A stretch of DNA of 64,000 nt from Ornithinimicrobium cryptoxanthini (GTDB lineage Bacteria; Actinomycetota; Actinomycetes; Actinomycetales; Dermatophilaceae). The stretch covers positions 1,240,001 through 1,304,000 of the forward strand of contig NZ_CP099490.1 of assembly GCF_023923205.1 (NCBI RefSeq). The letters run 5' to 3'. Shown here piece after piece: positions 28,101 through 36,906 of the stretch. The notes below the pieces were generated by a model, which was given only the letters and a program-made list of their open reading frames with translations, was not told the origin of the DNA and did no database searches. The first letter of the stretch is position 1; each line of letters opens with the position of its first letter. Position numbers and translations under genes: made by a program.

Positions 28101-29075
28101 TCAGCGTCGGCCCGAGGGCACCGGGGTGCGCTGCAGGATCTCGGAGATGACGTCGCCGGTGGTGCGTCCGGTCAGCTGTGACTCACCGGTGAGGATCAAC
28201 CGGTGGGAGAGCACGTTGGGCGCCAGGCGCTGGACGTCCTCGGGCAGGACGTGGTCGCGCCCGGAGAGCGCGGCGTTGGCGCGGGCCGCGCCGAGCAGCT
28301 GCAGGCTGGCGCGCGGGGAGGCCCCCAACCGCAGCGAGGAGTGGCGCCGGGTCGCGGTGATCAGCGCCACGACATACTCCCGCAGTGCCTGAGCCGTGTG
28401 CAGCTGCCGGACCGCCTGGATCTGCCGCTGCACGGTGGCGCCGTCGGTGACCGGGCGAAGGTCGCCCAGCGGGTCGTGCTCGCCGTGCGACTCCAGCATC
28501 GCGAGCTCAGCCGCACCGGACGGGTAGCCCATCGAGACGCGTGCCATAAAACGGTCGCGCTGGGCCTCGGGCAGGGGATAGGTCCCCTCCATCTCGATCG
28601 GGTTCTGCGTGGCCATCACCAGGAACGGGCCGGGGAGGGGGTATGTCGTGCCGTCGACTGTGACCTGCCGCTCGGCCATGCACTCGAGCAGCGCGGACTG
28701 GGTCTTGGGGGAGGCACGGTTGATCTCGTCGCCGACCACGATGTTGGCAAAGATCGCGCCCTTGCGGAACTCGAACTCGTGCGTGGTCTGGTTGAAGACG
28801 TTGACGCCGGTGATGTCACTGGGCAGCAGGTCGGGGGTGAACTGGACGCGGCTGACGTTGCAGTCGATCGACTTGGCCAGCGCCTTGGCCAGCATGGTCT
28901 TGCCGACACCGGGGACGTCCTCGACGAGCAGGTGGCCCTCGGCCAGCAGGACGGTCACCGCGGTCCGGACCGCGTCCTCCTTGCCCTCGATGACCGTGCT
29001 GACGGCTCGGTGGATGTCGTGAGCGACAGACTGCACGGAGTCCAGGTCGGTTGCGGTCTGCGCGGGCACGGTCAT
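28101..29075 (-). CDS. MoxR family AAA+ ATPase
   Basis: 324 residues from ATG 29075 (AGGA 7 bases upstream); ATG 29096 would add seven residues. Walker A is EDVPGVGKTMLAKALA (~50-58). Walker B is IVVGDEINRASPKTQSALLECM, with the family signature EMEGTYPLPEAQRDRF and sensor ATQNPIE. It is the ATPase of the operon, probably remodelling or inserting cofactor into a partner held by the DUF58 protein. It is the first gene of the operon, facing away from the secreted protein gene. Confidence 0.93.
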   Translation of the reverse strand: MTVPAQTATDLDSVQSVAHDIHRAVSTVIEGKEDAVRTAVTVLLAEGHLLVEDVPGVGKTMLAKALAKSIDCNVSRVQFTPDLLPSDITGVNVFNQTTHEFEFRKGAIFANIVVGDEINRASPKTQSALLECMAERQVTVDGTTYPLPGPFLVMATQNPIEMEGTYPLPEAQRDRFMARVSMGYPSGAAELAMLESHGEHDPLGDLRPVTDGATVQRQIQAVRQLHTAQALREYVVALITATRRHSSLRLGASPRASLQLLGAARANAALSGRDHVLPEDVQRLAPNVLSHRLILTGESQLTGRTTGDVISEILQRTPVPSGRR

Positions 29076-29350
29076 AGACGAATCCTGCCTCATCATCCGG
29101 CGTTTGGGGAACGGGCTCTTGTCAAAACACTACGTGCTGGGAGGCGCAACGGGTTGCTGCACCCACCTCTTTGTCACGTCCGGCATGGCGGGCTACTCCA
29201 TCCGCCGGAGGGAACCGGACGACGATTGAGACTCCCGCCGTCGCCAGCTCAAACTTTCCGTCCTTGGACTCTTGATTTCCGGGTGACCAGAGGAGGAATC
29301 TGGTTCTCAAGGATGTGTCACGGGGCACATCCCTTGAGATCGGGGAAGCC
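29076..29350. other. divergent intergenic region upstream of moxR and the secreted-protein gene
   Basis: 275 bases with relatively low GC. A TTGACA hexamer reads on the minus strand at 29120-29125 but has no -10 element at the right distance. A 6-bp inverted repeat (ACCAGA / TCTGGT, 29286-29304) holds GGAGGAA in its loop, just before a short open reading frame. Confidence 0.3.
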
Positions 29351-29354
29351 ATGA
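29313..29354 (+). CDS. possible 13-codon leader peptide
   Basis: ATG 29313 opens a 13-residue frame (MCHGAHPLRSGKP) whose TGA overlaps the ATG of the next gene in an ATGA arrangement. A Shine-Dalgarno-like GGAGGAA lies in a small hairpin loop about 14 bases upstream, which is farther than usual. It may couple translation to the secreted protein, or be chance. Confidence 0.25.
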   Translation: MCHGAHPLRSGKP

Positions 29355-29938
29355 AAACGAAGAGCCTATTAGCCACGTTCGCGGCTGGTGTTCTGGCAGT
29401 CAGCTCGACCGTGACCGCACAAGCAGCGCCGCCCGACAAGTGCACGCGGGGGTCGGCGCAGAAGGTCATCAACGCGGGCATCGTCGCGGCCAACCAGGTC
29501 CGGGAGGGCCGAGTCAACACCGGGATCGTCGACGCGATCACGAACTGTCGCTACGTCCTCTACGACGATGGGGAAACCTTCACCTTCTCCGAGGACGACG
29601 TCTTCGCCGGCATGACGGCGTTCACCTGGTGGGACTGGGAGTCCGACGGATACACCCGAGCGGAGGTCAAGGGCATCATGAAGCGGGTGCAGGACACTGT
29701 GCTTCTCGCCGAGGTGATGGCCGACGGAAGCCTGGGCGAGTTCGTCGAGGTCCCGATCGTCCGGACCCCCGTCAAATACCACGTCATGGCTGGACAGGGC
29801 ATGACCGCCTACCAGATCACCGGGGTGGTGCTCGATCTCGAGCCCGGCACCTACGTCAGCCAGTACTCCTCGTCGTCGCCCGACTTCCCGGACGAGGACT
29901 TCACGGCCACGGTGACCTTGGTCGTGACGCCGGACTGA
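29351..29938 (+). CDS. small secreted protein of unknown function
   Basis: 195 residues from ATG 29351 with GGGGAA 4-5 bases upstream. It has a classical signal peptide: MKTK, a hydrophobic core (LLATFAAGVLAVSSTV), and a likely cut after AQA (residues ~24-26). The mature part has two Cys (KCTRGS and NCRYV), is rich in acidic residues, and contains no motif recognised here. It lies alone between the moxR operon and mraZ, ended by a TTCG-loop hairpin. No function is proposed. Confidence 0.75.
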   Translation: MKTKSLLATFAAGVLAVSSTVTAQAAPPDKCTRGSAQKVINAGIVAANQVREGRVNTGIVDAITNCRYVLYDDGETFTFSEDDVFAGMTAFTWWDWESDGYTRAEVKGIMKRVQDTVLLAEVMADGSLGEFVEVPIVRTPVKYHVMAGQGMTAYQITGVVLDLEPGTYVSQYSSSSPDFPDEDFTATVTLVVTPD

Positions 29939-29996
29939 GCGGGCAGAGCTCCCGCCTCGGCGCTCTGACAGGTTCTGAGGCCGTAGTTATCGACGC

Positions 29997-30020
29997 CGTC
30001 GGCACGTTCGCGTGCCGACG
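29997..30020 (+). terminator. TTCG-loop hairpin after the secreted-protein gene
   Basis: A perfect 10-bp stem (CGTCGGCACG / CGTGCCGACG) closed by a TTCG tetraloop, before the mraZ promoter. Confidence 0.75.
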
Positions 30021-30130
30021 GCGCGCGTCTGTGTGCCCGGACGACGGTCCGAATTTTCCCCACTTTCCCCCCACCATCGCTGACCAGCGCAATTGCTCCC
30101 AAGCGACCCACAAAACGCGCCAGTTTGGCG

Positions 30131-30161
30131 TTGACAGTGGGGGGAAGTGGAGTAGTGTGGG
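30131..30161 (+). promoter_or_regulatory. mraZ/dcw promoter with three MraZ boxes
   Basis: TTGACA (30131-30136) and TAGTGT (30153-30158) form a -35/-10 pair with a 16-base spacer. Three boxes lie on top of them with exact 10-bp period: GTGGG (30137), GTGGA (30147), GTGGG (30157). MraZ of other bacteria binds direct repeats of this type in front of its own operon and represses it. A further minus-strand pair CCCAC ... CCCAC (30059 and 30070) lies upstream with 11-bp spacing. Confidence 0.8.
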
Positions 30162-30213
30162 GCACACTGGATGACCAGGGAGTAGCCAACGGTGCTGGGA
30201 AGGGGTGGTCGCG

Positions 30214-30645
30214 GTGCTGTTGCTCGGGACCTACTCGCCCCGTCTCGATGACAAGGGCCGGATGTTCCTGCCGGCCAAGTTCCGCGACAAGCTCGCCGGT
30301 GGCCTGGTCATGACGCGCGGGCAGGAGCGCTGCCTCTATGTCTATCCGATGGCCGAGTTCGAGAAGGTCGCCGAGCAGTGGCAGAACGGACCGACCACCA
30401 ACGCCGGCGTGCGTGCCTACCAGCGGCTTCTCCTCTCCGGCGCCTCTGACGAGATCCCCGACAAGCAGGGTCGGGTCACCGTGCCGGCGATCCTGCGCGA
30501 CTATGCCGGGCTGACCCACGAGTGCACCGTCATCGGCACCGGCAACCGGATCGAGATCTGGGACGCCGCGGCCTGGGAGGCCTACGTCGCCGAGCACGAG
30601 GAGGGCTTCGCCAACCAGAGCGAGGAGGTGGTCCCGGGGCTGTGA
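30214..30645 (+). CDS. mraZ: transcriptional regulator MraZ
   Basis: 143 residues from GTG 30214, with GGAAGGGG upstream; GTG 30205 is possible, but the family begins at [15 protein letters not shown]. Two SpoVT/AbrB-like MraZ repeats are seen, each with a D-x-K-G-R core: [16 protein letters not shown] (residues ~9-24) and [20 protein letters not shown] (~80-99). It is the first gene of the dcw cluster and the likely autorepressor acting at the boxes in its own promoter. Length equals the usual mycobacterial size. Confidence 0.95.
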   Translation: MLLLGTYSPRLDDKGRMFLPAKFRDKLAGGLVMTRGQERCLYVYPMAEFEKVAEQWQNGPTTNAGVRAYQRLLLSGASDEIPDKQGRVTVPAILRDYAGLTHECTVIGTGNRIEIWDAAAWEAYVAEHEEGFANQSEEVVPGL

Positions 30646-30982
30646 GGCAGGTCCTCCACTTCGCCCCACCGCGCCGCTCCACTTCACTCCACCACGGTCA
30701 GCCAGACCCCACCCCGACCAGCCGAGACCACCGACCACGACCGCGCCACCGACCACGACCGCACCACCGACCAGCAGGCAGTCCCTGACATCTGGTCTCC
30801 AGCCGCAGCGTCCGCACCCGACTCCACTTCCCCGGAGCCGGGCGCACCACGAGAAGCGCCACCCGACTCCACTTCCCCGGAGCCGGGCGGACCACTCGGA
30901 CGAGGCGGAGGGGGACCAGGTCCCAGGGCACACAGCAGCTGGGACCGCCACCGCCACCCCCAAGACACGAGAGGAGCAGACG
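30646..30982 (+). promoter_or_regulatory. 337-bp mraZ-rsmH spacer with repeated MraZ-like boxes
   Basis: No gene. CTCCACTTC occurs four times (30654, 30677, 30822, 30867); it is the exact reverse complement of GAAGTGGAG in the mraZ promoter (30144-30152). Read on the minus strand, three copies begin or end box pairs with the 10-bp period of MraZ sites: GTGGG-N5-GTGGA (30654 region), GTGGA-N5-GTGGA (30677 region), GTGGA-N5-GTGGC (30867 region). The 30822 copy has GTGGA-N5-GTGCG. This suggests secondary MraZ binding between mraZ and rsmH. Confidence 0.5.
30815..30889 (+). repeat. 30-bp direct repeat, 45 bp apart, in the mraZ-rsmH spacer
   Basis: Identical 30-base segments at 30815-30844 and 30860-30889. 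Each contains one CTCCACTTC word and the palindrome-like CCCCGGAGCCGGG. Confidence 0.9.
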
Positions 30983-31969
30983 ATGACCGAACGCCCCACG
31001 GCAGAGCGACACGTGCCGGTCCTGGCCGAGCGCATCGTCGAGCTCCTCGCGCCGGCGCTGCAGGGCGAGGGCGCCGTCTATGTCGACGGCACGCTCGGCA
31101 TGGGCGGCCACACGGAGGCGATCCTGGCGGCCTGCCCGCACGCCACGGCGGTCGGCATCGACCGGGACACCGAGGCGCTGACCCTGGCGGGGGAGCGCCT
31201 CGCTCCTTTTGGCGACCGCTTCGTCCCGGTGCACGCGGTCTATGACGAGATCCCGCAGGCGCTGGCCGAGCGGGGCATCGCCCAGGCCAACGCGATCCTG
31301 TTTGACCTCGGCGTCTCCTCGCTGCAGCTGGACGAGGCCGAGCGCGGCTTCGCCTATCGCATGGACGCCCCGCTGGACATGCGGATGGACCAGCAGACCG
31401 GCCTGACCGCCGCGGACGTCATCAACACCTATGAGCTGGCCGAGCTCGAGTCGATCCTGCGCGACTTCGGCGAGGAGCGCTTCGCCCGCAAGATCGCCCG
31501 CGCGCTCGTCGCCGAGCGCGACAAGGAGCCGTTCACCCGCTCGGCCCGTCTCGTGGAGCTGCTGCACCGGGTCGTCCCGGCCGCCTCGCAGCGCTCGGGC
31601 GGGCACCCGGCCAAGCGGACCTTCCAGGCGCTGCGGATCGAGGTCAACGCCGAGCTGTCCGTCTGGCGGGACGCACTTCCCGCAGCCCTGTCCCTGTTGC
31701 CGGTGGGCGGGCGGATCGCGGTCCTGTCCTATCACTCGCTGGAGGACCGGATCACCAAGCGGGGCCTGGCCGCCGGCGCGACCAGCTCGGCCCCGCCGGA
31801 GCTGCCCTTCGAGCTGCCCGAGCACCAGCCCTGGCTCACGCTGCTCACCCGCGGCGCCGAGATGGCCGACGAGGCCGAGATCGCCACCAACCCCCGGGCC
31901 GCGTCCGTGCGGCTCCGGGCCGCAGAACGCACCCGTGACACCACGAACATGAGGGAGAGCGCACGATGA
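30983..31969 (+). CDS. rsmH: 16S rRNA (cytosine-1402-N4) methyltransferase
   Basis: 328 residues from ATG 30983, with AGAGGAG 6-7 bases upstream. It is a typical MraW/Rsm[14 protein letters not shown] at the start, SAM motif [16 protein letters not shown] (~34-49), [20 protein letters not shown], and the C-terminal [12 protein letters not shown]. It methylates C1402 in the ribosomal decoding centre. It is the second dcw gene and overlaps ftsL by 4 bases. Confidence 0.97.
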   Translation: MTERPTAERHVPVLAERIVELLAPALQGEGAVYVDGTLGMGGHTEAILAACPHATAVGIDRDTEALTLAGERLAPFGDRFVPVHAVYDEIPQALAERGIAQANAILFDLGVSSLQLDEAERGFAYRMDAPLDMRMDQQTGLTAADVINTYELAELESILRDFGEERFARKIARALVAERDKEPFTRSARLVELLHRVVPAASQRSGGHPAKRTFQALRIEVNAELSVWRDALPAALSLLPVGGRIAVLSYHSLEDRITKRGLAAGATSSAPPELPFELPEHQPWLTLLTRGAEMADEAEIATNPRAASVRLRAAERTRDTTNMRESAR

Positions 31970-32460
31970 GCCTGATGACGGTGGCCCGCCCGGCCTTCCG
32001 GGGGTCGCGCACGGCGCCTGCGCCGCGGGCGCGGCTGCGCGTGGTGGACGCCACGCCCAAGACGCAGAGCCACGCGGGGTTCGTCGCACTGTGCATCACC
32101 CTGGTGGTGGCCGGGCTGCTCAGCGCCCTGATGCTCAACATCCAGCGGGCGGAGAGCTCCTTCGTCCTGTCGGACCTGCGCGGCGAGCAGACCCAGCTGC
32201 ACGACACCCGGGTCACGCTCGAGGCCGAGCTGTCCATGAAGCGCTCCCCGGAGACCCTCGCTGTCGAGGCGGAGCGTCTCGGACTCGTCCCCTCGCCGTC
32301 GACGGCCGTGCTGCGGCTGTCTGACAACGAGGTCCTCGGCGTGGCGGCCCACGTTGACCCTACCGACAGCTTTACGGTGATCACGCCCTTTGTGTCCGTT
32401 GCACAAAAGGACGTGGCGCGGATCGAACGCGCCATCGCGGGAGTCGTTCAGGGAGGTTGA
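31966..32460 (+). CDS. ftsL: cell division protein FtsL-like
   Basis: 164 residues, starting in an ATGA overlap with rsmH. It has a cytoplasmic basic N-terminus (~1-40), one transmembrane helix ([19 protein letters not shown], ~43-61), then a short coiled coil of leucine-zipper type ([27 protein letters not shown]) and a Pro-rich end. Position, topology and size fit actinobacterial FtsL, which links FtsQ/FtsB to FtsW-FtsI. Sequence similarity in this family is low, so the call rests partly on context. Confidence 0.9.
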   Translation: MSLMTVARPAFRGSRTAPAPRARLRVVDATPKTQSHAGFVALCITLVVAGLLSALMLNIQRAESSFVLSDLRGEQTQLHDTRVTLEAELSMKRSPETLAVEAERLGLVPSPSTAVLRLSDNEVLGVAAHVDPTDSFTVITPFVSVAQKDVARIERAIAGVVQGG

Positions 32461-32463
32461 GCA

Positions 32464-34347
32464 GTGGCGGATCGGCGTCCACCCCAGCAGCGGCCTCGCA
32501 AGGGCGCGGTCAAGACCGCAGGAGTCGTCCACCCGCAGCGCCGGATGCGCTTCATGCTCTTTGGCATCCTGATCGTCTTCAGCCTGTTCGGCGCCCAGCT
32601 GGTCAAGCTGCAGGGCCTGGACGCGGCCAGCGTCTCCGCCGCAGCCTTCGACCGGCGCCTGACCGAGACGACCATCCCGGCCCAGCGCGGCACCATCTAT
32701 GACGCCAAGGGCGTGGCGCTGGCCGAGTCGTTCGAGCGCAAGCACATCGTGGGCGACCCGACCGCGGTCGTGACCTACACCAAGCGCATCGACGGTGAGC
32801 GCGTCGAGGTCGGTTATGCCGGTGCCGCCGCGGACATCGCGGCCGTCACCGGCGGCGACGCCGCGCAGATCGAGCGCAAGCTGCACGAGCCCGACGCGGC
32901 CCGCTTCACCTATCTGACCAAGGACGTCTCACCGCAGGTGTGGCAGGAGGTCAAGGCCCTGGGCATCCCGGGCATCTACTCCGAGCCCTACATGAAGCGC
33001 ACCTACCCCCTCGGGGCCTCGATGGCGCCGCTGGTCGGCTGGGTGGGCTCCGGCGGCCTGCCCGCCAACGGCATCGAGCTGATGTTTGACCAGGACCTGA
33101 CCGGCACTCCCGGCACGGCGACCTTCGAGCTCGGCGGCCGCGGCGAGATCATCACCACCGGCACCAACGACGAGATCCCAGCGGTGGCCGGCCAGGACGT
33201 GCGCCTGACCATCGACAGCGACCTGCAGTGGTTCACCTACAACGAGGTCGCCGCGATGGTCGAGCAGGCCGGCGCACTCTCCGGCTATGCCGTGGTGATG
33301 GATCCCAACACCGGTGAGATCCTCGCGGCCGCCAGCTATCCGTCATACGACCCGGCGAAGCCGACGCAGACCAGCAAGGGCCTGCGCAACCCGCTCTTCG
33401 AGGACGTCTATGAGCCGGGCTCGACCTCCAAGGTGATCACGGCCGCGGCCGCGCTCGAGGAGGAGATCATCGACCTCGACACGCCCTTCGTGCTGCCGAA
33501 CCGGCTGCACCGCGCCGGCCGCAGCTTCAAGGACGCGCACGACCCGGACAACCCCTATGTCACCTTCGCCGGCGTGCTCGCCACCTCCTCCAACATGGGC
33601 ACGATCATGTATGGCGAGGAGCTGCCGGACGACGTGTTCTACGACTACATCAAGGCGTTCGGCATGGGCAGCACGGCCACGCTCGGCTTCCCCGGCCAGT
33701 CCGCCGGCCTGGTGCACCCGCCGGAGGACTGGAGCGCCACCAGCAAATACACGATGTACTACGGCCAGGGCCTGTCCAGCACCATGCTCCAGCAGATCGG
33801 CGTCTTCCAGACCGTCGCCAACGGCGGCGTCCACGTCGAACCCAAGCTGATCCAGGGCACCCACGACGAGGACGGCCGCTTCAAGCCGGAGGCGGGCGAT
33901 AAGGGCGAGCGGGTCATCTCGCAGGAGACTGCCGACGAGCTGACCGCGATCATGGAGTATGTCCCCAGCCCCGAGGGCACCGCGCCACTGGCGGCGGTCG
34001 AGGGCTACCGCGTGGCGGGCAAGACCTCCACCGCCGACCGCTACGACCCCAACCTGGGCCGCTACTCCGGGGTCACCGCGGGCTTCATCGGCTACGCACC
34101 AGCCGATGACCCGCAGCTGGTCGTCGCCGTAGCGATCCAGAAGCCGACGCGCGGCAAGTGGGGTGGCTCGCTGGCCGGCCCGGTCTTCTCCGAGGTGATG
34201 CGCTATGCGCTGACCTCCCGCGGGGTGGAGCCGAGCACGACCGAGGCACCTCCGGTCAAGCTGGACTATGATCCGGACGCTCCTGCGCCCGGCGGTCCTC
34301 GTGGTGCCACACTGGGCGACATCGCCATCAAGGAAGGAACGCCCTAA
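32464..34347 (+). CDS. ftsI: penicillin-binding protein FtsI / PBP3 (septal transpeptidase)
   Basis: 627 residues from GTG 32464, three bases after ftsL. There is one N-terminal transmembrane helix (~29-45), a dimerisation domain starting at PAQRGTIYDAKG, and the transpeptidase domain. Catalytic motifs are Ser320-Thr-Ser-Lys323 in EPGSTSK, Ser375-Ser-Asn377 in TSSNMGT, and Lys520-Thr-Ser522 in AGKTSTA. The third motif is KTS rather than the more common KTG. It cross-links septal peptidoglycan with FtsW. No murE follows; murF begins at once. Confidence 0.95.
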   Translation: MADRRPPQQRPRKGAVKTAGVVHPQRRMRFMLFGILIVFSLFGAQLVKLQGLDAASVSAAAFDRRLTETTIPAQRGTIYDAKGVALAESFERKHIVGDPTAVVTYTKRIDGERVEVGYAGAAADIAAVTGGDAAQIERKLHEPDAARFTYLTKDVSPQVWQEVKALGIPGIYSEPYMKRTYPLGASMAPLVGWVGSGGLPANGIELMFDQDLTGTPGTATFELGGRGEIITTGTNDEIPAVAGQDVRLTIDSDLQWFTYNEVAAMVEQAGALSGYAVVMDPNTGEILAAASYPSYDPAKPTQTSKGLRNPLFEDVYEPGSTSKVITAAAALEEEIIDLDTPFVLPNRLHRAGRSFKDAHDPDNPYVTFAGVLATSSNMGTIMYGEELPDDVFYDYIKAFGMGSTATLGFPGQSAGLVHPPEDWSATSKYTMYYGQGLSSTMLQQIGVFQTVANGGVHVEPKLIQGTHDEDGRFKPEAGDKGERVISQETADELTAIMEYVPSPEGTAPLAAVEGYRVAGKTSTADRYDPNLGRYSGVTAGFIGYAPADDPQLVVAVAIQKPTRGKWGGSLAGPVFSEVMRYALTSRGVEPSTTEAPPVKLDYDPDAPAPGGPRGATLGDIAIKEGTP

Positions 34348-34348
34348 C

Positions 34349-35791
34349 GTGATCGAGCTGTCCCTCGGTGAGATCGCCGAGGCAACCGGTGGGCAGGTGC
34401 ACCCTCCGGAGGCGGCCACCACGGTGGTCACCGCCACGGTCGTCACCGACTCGCGCGAGGTCGACCCCGGCAGTCTGTATGTCGCACGCCAGGGTGAGCA
34501 CGCCGACGGTCACGACTACGTCGGCGCGGCTGCCGAAAAAGGCGCCGTCGGCGCCCTGACCGACCGGGTCGTCACCGAGCTGCCCTGCGTCGTGGTCCCC
34601 GACACCACTGACGGCTTCGCCGCTCTGGGGCGCGAGGTCGTCGACCGGTGCACCGCGGCCGGTGGCCTGCAGATCATCGGCATCACCGGGAGCTCCGGCA
34701 AGACCTCGACCAAGGACCTGGCCGCCCAGGTCGTGTCGCACCTCGGGCCGACAGTGGCGCCGATCGCGTCCTACAACTCCGAGGTCGGCGTGCCGCTGAC
34801 CGTGTGCCGCCTCACCGAGGAGACCCAGTTCCTCGTCGCCGAGATGGGCGCCTCCGGGGTCGGACATATCGAGTTCCTCACCAAGGTCGCCCCGCCGCGG
34901 ATCGGCGTCGTGCTCAACGTCGGCACCGCCCACCTGGGCGAGTTCGGCAGCCGCGAGGCGATCGCGCACACCAAGGCCGAGCTGGTGCGGGCCCTGCCCG
35001 CCGACGGGCTGGCGGTGCTCAACGCCGACGACCCGGTGGTGCTGGCGATGGCCGACCAGACCCGGGCCCGCGTGGTCAGCGTGGGGCTGAGCCCGGACGC
35101 CGACGTGCGCGCCGACGACGTCGAGATCAACGTGCGCGGTCAGGCCAGCTTCGTCCTGCGCGTCCCCGGCGAGAGTGCCGTCCCGGTCGCGCTGCGGGTG
35201 CACGGCCCGCACCACGTCGGCAACGCGCTGGCGGTCGCGGCGGTCGCCCACGAGCTGGGCATGCCCGTGCCGCAGATCGCCGAGGCCCTCGGCCAGGCCG
35301 GCGCGGTCAGCCGGTGGCGCATGGAGGTCCACGAGCGTCCCGACGGCGTCACGATTGTCAACGACGCCTACAACGCCAACCCCGACTCGATGCGCGCGGC
35401 GCTGCGCTCCCTGGCCGTGATGAGCGGCTCCGGTCGCACGGTCGCGGTCATCGGGGAGATGCGCGAGCTGGGGGAGGACTCGGTCCGCGAGCACCGCTCG
35501 ATCGGCGAGCTCGCCGCCGCCCTGCACATCGACACCATGGTCGTCGTTGGCGAGGGCGCCCTGCCGGTCGCGGCCGGCTTCACCGCCGCCGGCGGCACCA
35601 CCAGCTATGAGTGCTCCGACACCGACGAGGCCCGCGAGCTGCTCGAGGCGCTGCTCGCCCCCGGCGACGTGGCCCTGCTGAAGTCCAGCCGCGACTCCGG
35701 CCTGCGCTTCCTCGGCGACGCCCTGGTCGAGCCGGCGGATGACGCCACAGCGACCACCGCCACCCCGACCACCGGGGACGGGGCGCCCTGA
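34349..35791 (+). CDS. murF: UDP-MurNAc-tripeptide:D-Ala-D-Ala ligase MurF
   Basis: 480 residues from GTG 34349, with GGAAGG about 10 bases upstream; the frame runs back into ftsI, but that part is a shadow. The Mur-ligase ATP loop is [13 protein letters not shown] (~110-122). [15 protein letters not shown] (~338-352) is the MurF signature, and GEMRELG follows. It is MurF and not MurE, since the MurE amino-acid specificity motif is absent. It adds D-Ala-D-Ala in the cytoplasm. The stop overlaps the mraY start (TGATG). Confidence 0.96.
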   Translation: MIELSLGEIAEATGGQVHPPEAATTVVTATVVTDSREVDPGSLYVARQGEHADGHDYVGAAAEKGAVGALTDRVVTELPCVVVPDTTDGFAALGREVVDRCTAAGGLQIIGITGSSGKTSTKDLAAQVVSHLGPTVAPIASYNSEVGVPLTVCRLTEETQFLVAEMGASGVGHIEFLTKVAPPRIGVVLNVGTAHLGEFGSREAIAHTKAELVRALPADGLAVLNADDPVVLAMADQTRARVVSVGLSPDADVRADDVEINVRGQASFVLRVPGESAVPVALRVHGPHHVGNALAVAAVAHELGMPVPQIAEALGQAGAVSRWRMEVHERPDGVTIVNDAYNANPDSMRAALRSLAVMSGSGRTVAVIGEMRELGEDSVREHRSIGELAAALHIDTMVVVGEGALPVAAGFTAAGGTTSYECSDTDEARELLEALLAPGDVALLKSSRDSGLRFLGDALVEPADDATATTATPTTGDGAP

Positions 35792-36906
35792 TGGTGACCA
35801 TCGTCCTGGCTGCGGGCATCGCCATGGTGGTGGCCCTGGTCGGCACCCCGCTGTTCATCAAGTTCCTGGTGCGGCGGCAGTATGGCCAGTTCATCCGGGA
35901 CGACGGGCCGACCAGCCACCACACCAAGCGCGGCACGCCCACCATGGGCGGCGCGGTCATCATCGGCGCGACGCTGATCGGCTATTTCGGCGCCCACCTG
36001 CTGCTGCAGCTCATCTCGGCCACCGGCTTCATGGACTTCGCCGGCAGCTCGATGAGCGTCAGCGGCCTGCTCGTGCTCTTCCTGATGGCGGGGCTGGGCC
36101 TGGTGGGCTTCGCCGACGACTTCACCAAGATCTCCAAGGAGCGCAGCCTGGGCCTGCGCTCCCACGAGAAGCTCATCGGCCAGGGCCTGGTGGGCGTCAT
36201 CTTTGCCGTGCTCGCCCTGCAGTTCCCCGGCGGCTCGCACCGCACCCCGGCCAGCACCGCGATCAGTTTCGTGCGCGACACCAACCTCGACCTCGCGGTG
36301 TTCGGCACGGCGGGCGCACTCATCGCCTTCGTCCTCTGGGCCAACATCATGATCACCGGCGCCTCCAACGGCGTGAACCTGGTCGACGGCCTCGACGGCC
36401 TGGCCACCGGCGCCTCGGTGATGGCCTTCGGCGGCTATGTCCTGATCGGCATCTGGCAGTTCAACCAGAACTGCCAGATCATCCCCGGCCCCAACTGTTA
36501 TGACGTGCGCGACGCCCACGACCTGGCCGTCGTCGCCGCCTGTGTCGCCGGCGCCTGCTTCGGCTTCCTGTGGTGGAACGCCTCACCCGCCAAGATCTTC
36601 ATGGGCGACACCGGCTCCCTGGCCCTGGGCGGCGCGCTGGCCGGCCTGGCGATCACCACCCACACCCAGCTGCTGATGATCTTCCTCGGCGGCCTCTTCG
36701 TGATCGTCACGATGTCGGTGATCATCCAGGTCGCCGGCTTCAAGATGACCCGCAAACGCGTCTTCCGGATGGCCCCGCTGCACCACCACTTCGAGCTGAT
36801 CGGGTGGCACGAGGTCACCATCGTGGTCCGCTTCTGGATCATCCAGGGCCTGTGTGTGGCCGCCGGCCTGGGCATCTTCTATGCCGAGTGGGTGGTGGGC
36901 CTGTGA
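35791..36906 (+). CDS. mraY: phospho-MurNAc-pentapeptide transferase MraY
   Basis: 371 residues with about ten transmembrane helices. The key motifs are present: [10 protein letters not shown] (~47-56), the Asp pair in [11 protein letters not shown] (~109-119), the Asn/Asp cluster of [16 protein letters not shown] (~190-205), and the [10 protein letters not shown] stretch (~327-336). It makes lipid I on the inner face of the membrane. It overlaps murF by one base and murD by four. Confidence 0.97.
   Translation: MVTIVLAAGIAMVVALVGTPLFIKFLVRRQYGQFIRDDGPTSHHTKRGTPTMGGAVIIGATLIGYFGAHLLLQLISATGFMDFAGSSMSVSGLLVLFLMAGLGLVGFADDFTKISKERSLGLRSHEKLIGQGLVGVIFAVLALQFPGGSHRTPASTAISFVRDTNLDLAVFGTAGALIAFVLWANIMITGASNGVNLVDGLDGLATGASVMAFGGYVLIGIWQFNQNCQIIPGPNCYDVRDAHDLAVVAACVAGACFGFLWWNASPAKIFMGDTGSLALGGALAGLAITTHTQLLMIFLGGLFVIVTMSVIIQVAGFKMTRKRVFRMAPLHHHFELIGWHEVTIVVRFWIIQGLCVAAGLGIFYAEWVVGL

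Noticed and set aside
29076..29125. TTGACA on the minus strand as the moxR promoter
   Set aside because: No -10-like hexamer at 16-18 bases; kept only as a note in the intergenic entry.
30654..30889. CRISPR-like array in the mraZ-rsmH spacer
   Set aside because: Repeats are few, unevenly spaced and low complexity, without unique spacers or cas genes; MraZ-type boxes explain them better.
29851..31035. 394-codon minus-strand open frame across mraZ
   Set aside because: Antisense to a certain mraZ gene and its promoter; composition is that of a shadow.
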